This document shows positions 62,679 through 64,000 of a DNA stretch of 64,000 nt, piece after piece; position 1 is the first letter of the stretch, and the number at the start of each line of letters is the position of its first letter. The notes below the pieces were generated by a model. That model was not told the origin of the DNA. It made no database searches and was given only the letters and a program-made list of their open reading frames with translations. A program made the translations under genes and the position numbers. Origin of the DNA: Palsa-504 sp963739615 (lineage in GTDB: Bacteria; Actinomycetota; Actinomycetes; Streptosporangiales; Streptosporangiaceae); contig CAVUBD010000015.1 in NCBI GenBank assembly GCA_963739615.1, forward strand, positions 191,820-255,819, in the 5' to 3' direction.

Positions 62679-64000
62679 TTTAGCCGGGGCGGGCAGGGCG
62701 CGGATCGCGGCCAGGATGCCGGGCAGCAGGACGGCGCCGGGGGCCAGGCACATGATCAGCTGCCCGCCGTGGCTGACCAGCCGGGCGGGGGTGGCGATCA
62801 GGGCCCGGCGCAGGGTGGCGATCATGGCCTTGCCGCCGCGGGTGCCGTGCCCTTCCACCAGCTCGCCGCCGGAGATCAGGCCGGTGAGCTGGTGCAGCCA
62901 GGCGGCGATCGCGGCGGCGATCAGCGACGCCCACATCCAGCAGGTGCTGGCCTGCTCATCGCCCGAGGGCAGGTGGCGCAGCGCGGCGCCGGGCTTGCTG
63001 TCGCGGAAGATGTTCTCGATGCTGGTGCGGTGCCGGTACCAGTGCTCGCACACCACCGCCTTGGCGGGGGTGGACACGCCGATGTTGGTGCAGATGAAGC
63101 TGTAGACGTAGATGGCAGGCTCGGCCTCCAGTTCCGGGATCGGCAGCGCCCGCTGGTCCGGGTGCAGGGTGCGGCGGCGCCGGGACCGGGGATCGGCGGA
63201 GACCTGATCGGGGTCCAGCTTCACCCGGCGGATCAGCAGCACCGTGTCCGCCGGCCAGTCCGCCGGCTGGTACGGGGAGACGGCGACCTGCGCGCCGGGC
63301 ATGTCTGTCGCGTCCCGCCAGGCGCCGTCGTCGATCCCGGCCAGCGCCTTCCGCATGCTGGTGATCCGCTTGGCGCCGATCGCGAAGTCCATGTCCGCCG
63401 CGGCGGCGCGGGCCAGGTCCCCGGCGGAGTACCCGGCGTCGGCGCGCAGCGCGATCTTCCGCCCGGCCGCCCGTGCCCCGTCCCGGACTTGGGCCGACAG
63501 CGCGGCCAGCGCCCGCCCCAGCAGCCCCACCGCGAACGAGCGGGGGTCCTGGTCGCCGGCCAGCAGGTCGGCGGCCAGCGGGATCTCGGTCTCGGCCCAG
63601 GCTGCCACGTGCGGCCGCCCGGCCCGCTGCCCCTGGTAGGTCCAGGCGACCCCGCGTTTCCTGCTGCCGTAGACCTCCACGTCGGTGGCGTCGATGTCGA
63701 TCGTCACCGGCCCGCCCGCCCGCTCCGCGGCCCGCTCCGCGGGCAGCAGGCTCATCATCCGTGATGTCGCTTCCGCCAGGCCTTTTTCCGGCCGCGCCAG
63801 TGCTTGCCGGTGAACCGGCGCGCGATCCCAGCCGCGGTGGAGGTGGCCAGGCCCGGTGCCGGAACCAGGTGCTGGCCCGCCTGATCGGCGCGCAGCCGGT
63901 CCAGGCCGACCAGGAAGTCCTCTCCGGCCAGCTGCGCCGCGGCCATCCCGGTCAGCACCTGCCCGCCGGAAAACCCGCGCCTCCGCTGCTTGACCGGCCC
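62679..64000 (-). mobile_element. IS1380-family transposase (partial at window edge, one frameshift)
   Basis: DDE transposase running off the right edge. The N-terminal part at 63755-64000 has LTGMAAAQLAGEDFLVGLDR and TAAGIARRFTGKHW. After a shift at a five-A run (63784-63788) the main frame has VTIDIDATDVEVYGSRKRG-V (Asp), IALRADAGYSAGDLARAA (Asp) and HRTSIENIFRDSKPGAALRH (Glu), as in IS1380/Tnp_DDE_1. The conserved part ends near 62679, but the frame has no stop and continues 225 bp into the next transposase. The 3' end of this IS is therefore probably missing. Confidence 0.78.

Noticed and set aside
60636..63758. A single 1,040-aa transposase
   Set aside because: Two separate catalytic cores of different families are present, with a new start-like Met and HTH at 62453; the fusion is accidental.

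Overview
The window is high-GC DNA with actinobacterial gene content: GTG starts, ATGA/GTGA stop-start overlaps, a DinB-fold protein of the mycothiol-transferase type, two LLM flavin enzymes, a DUF3516 RNA helicase and an LCP cell-wall protein. No rRNA or tRNA gene was recognised, so the taxon cannot be narrowed beyond a soil-type filamentous actinomycete (Streptosporangiales-like is a guess).

Layout. 0.2-4.2 kb: an LprI-domain lipoprotein, then a leftward MerR / gluconate-dehydrogenase-subunit-3-like / GMC oxidoreductase operon, with a divergent SnoaL-like gene behind a MerR-type promoter. 4.7-13.5 kb: gene remnants (PIN toxin, RCK potassium-channel domain, Ig-like domain, LacI and AGE epimerase, ACC deaminase) around an NADPH-FMN reductase, a large Ski2-like helicase, a SAM methyltransferase and xylulokinase. 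13.5-17.9 kb: a leftward oxidative cluster (Rieske oxygenase, glutathione peroxidase, DAO-type FAD oxidoreductase, aldo/keto reductase). 18-23.9 kb: DUF2237, a beta-propeller lipoprotein coupled to a protein that starts with ten IRPAS repeats, and a PHB-depolymerase-like esterase with a CopG regulator and a palindromic operator. 24-30.4 kb: LLM oxidoreductase, calpain-like protease, phytoene-desaturase-like oxidoreductase and a nitrilase-alpha/beta-hydrolase fusion.

30.4-38.5 kb holds a complete four-gene plasmid-defence cassette of the Wadjet class (DUF2397, DUF2398, TIGR02680 SMC-like ATPase, DUF2399/Toprim). Every junction is an ATGA overlap, but two of the four genes carry single-base frameshifts. 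38.6-47 kb: acyl-CoA ligase, aldehyde dehydrogenase, enoyl-CoA hydratase, alcohol dehydrogenase and a formyl-THF cyclo-ligase-like gene, plus cyclase and PucR remnants. 47.7-51.1 kb: a polyol locus with mannitol dehydrogenase and fructokinase intact but its ABC transporter reduced to C-terminal stumps. 51-59.9 kb: DinB, DinG-like helicase, LCP protein, haloacid dehalogenase, homogentisate dioxygenase, PaiB-like protein, LLM and MarR. 60-64 kb: a truncated FAD oxidase and two transposases read as one fused frame.

Three genome-scale habits stand out. Short tandem repeats, mostly 15 bp and in frame, sit inside or beside more than ten genes, including conserved enzymes. Many genes are reduced to short, still recognisable pieces joined by clean internal deletions. 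At least eight otherwise conserved genes carry single-base frameshifts, which could be real decay or sequencing error.
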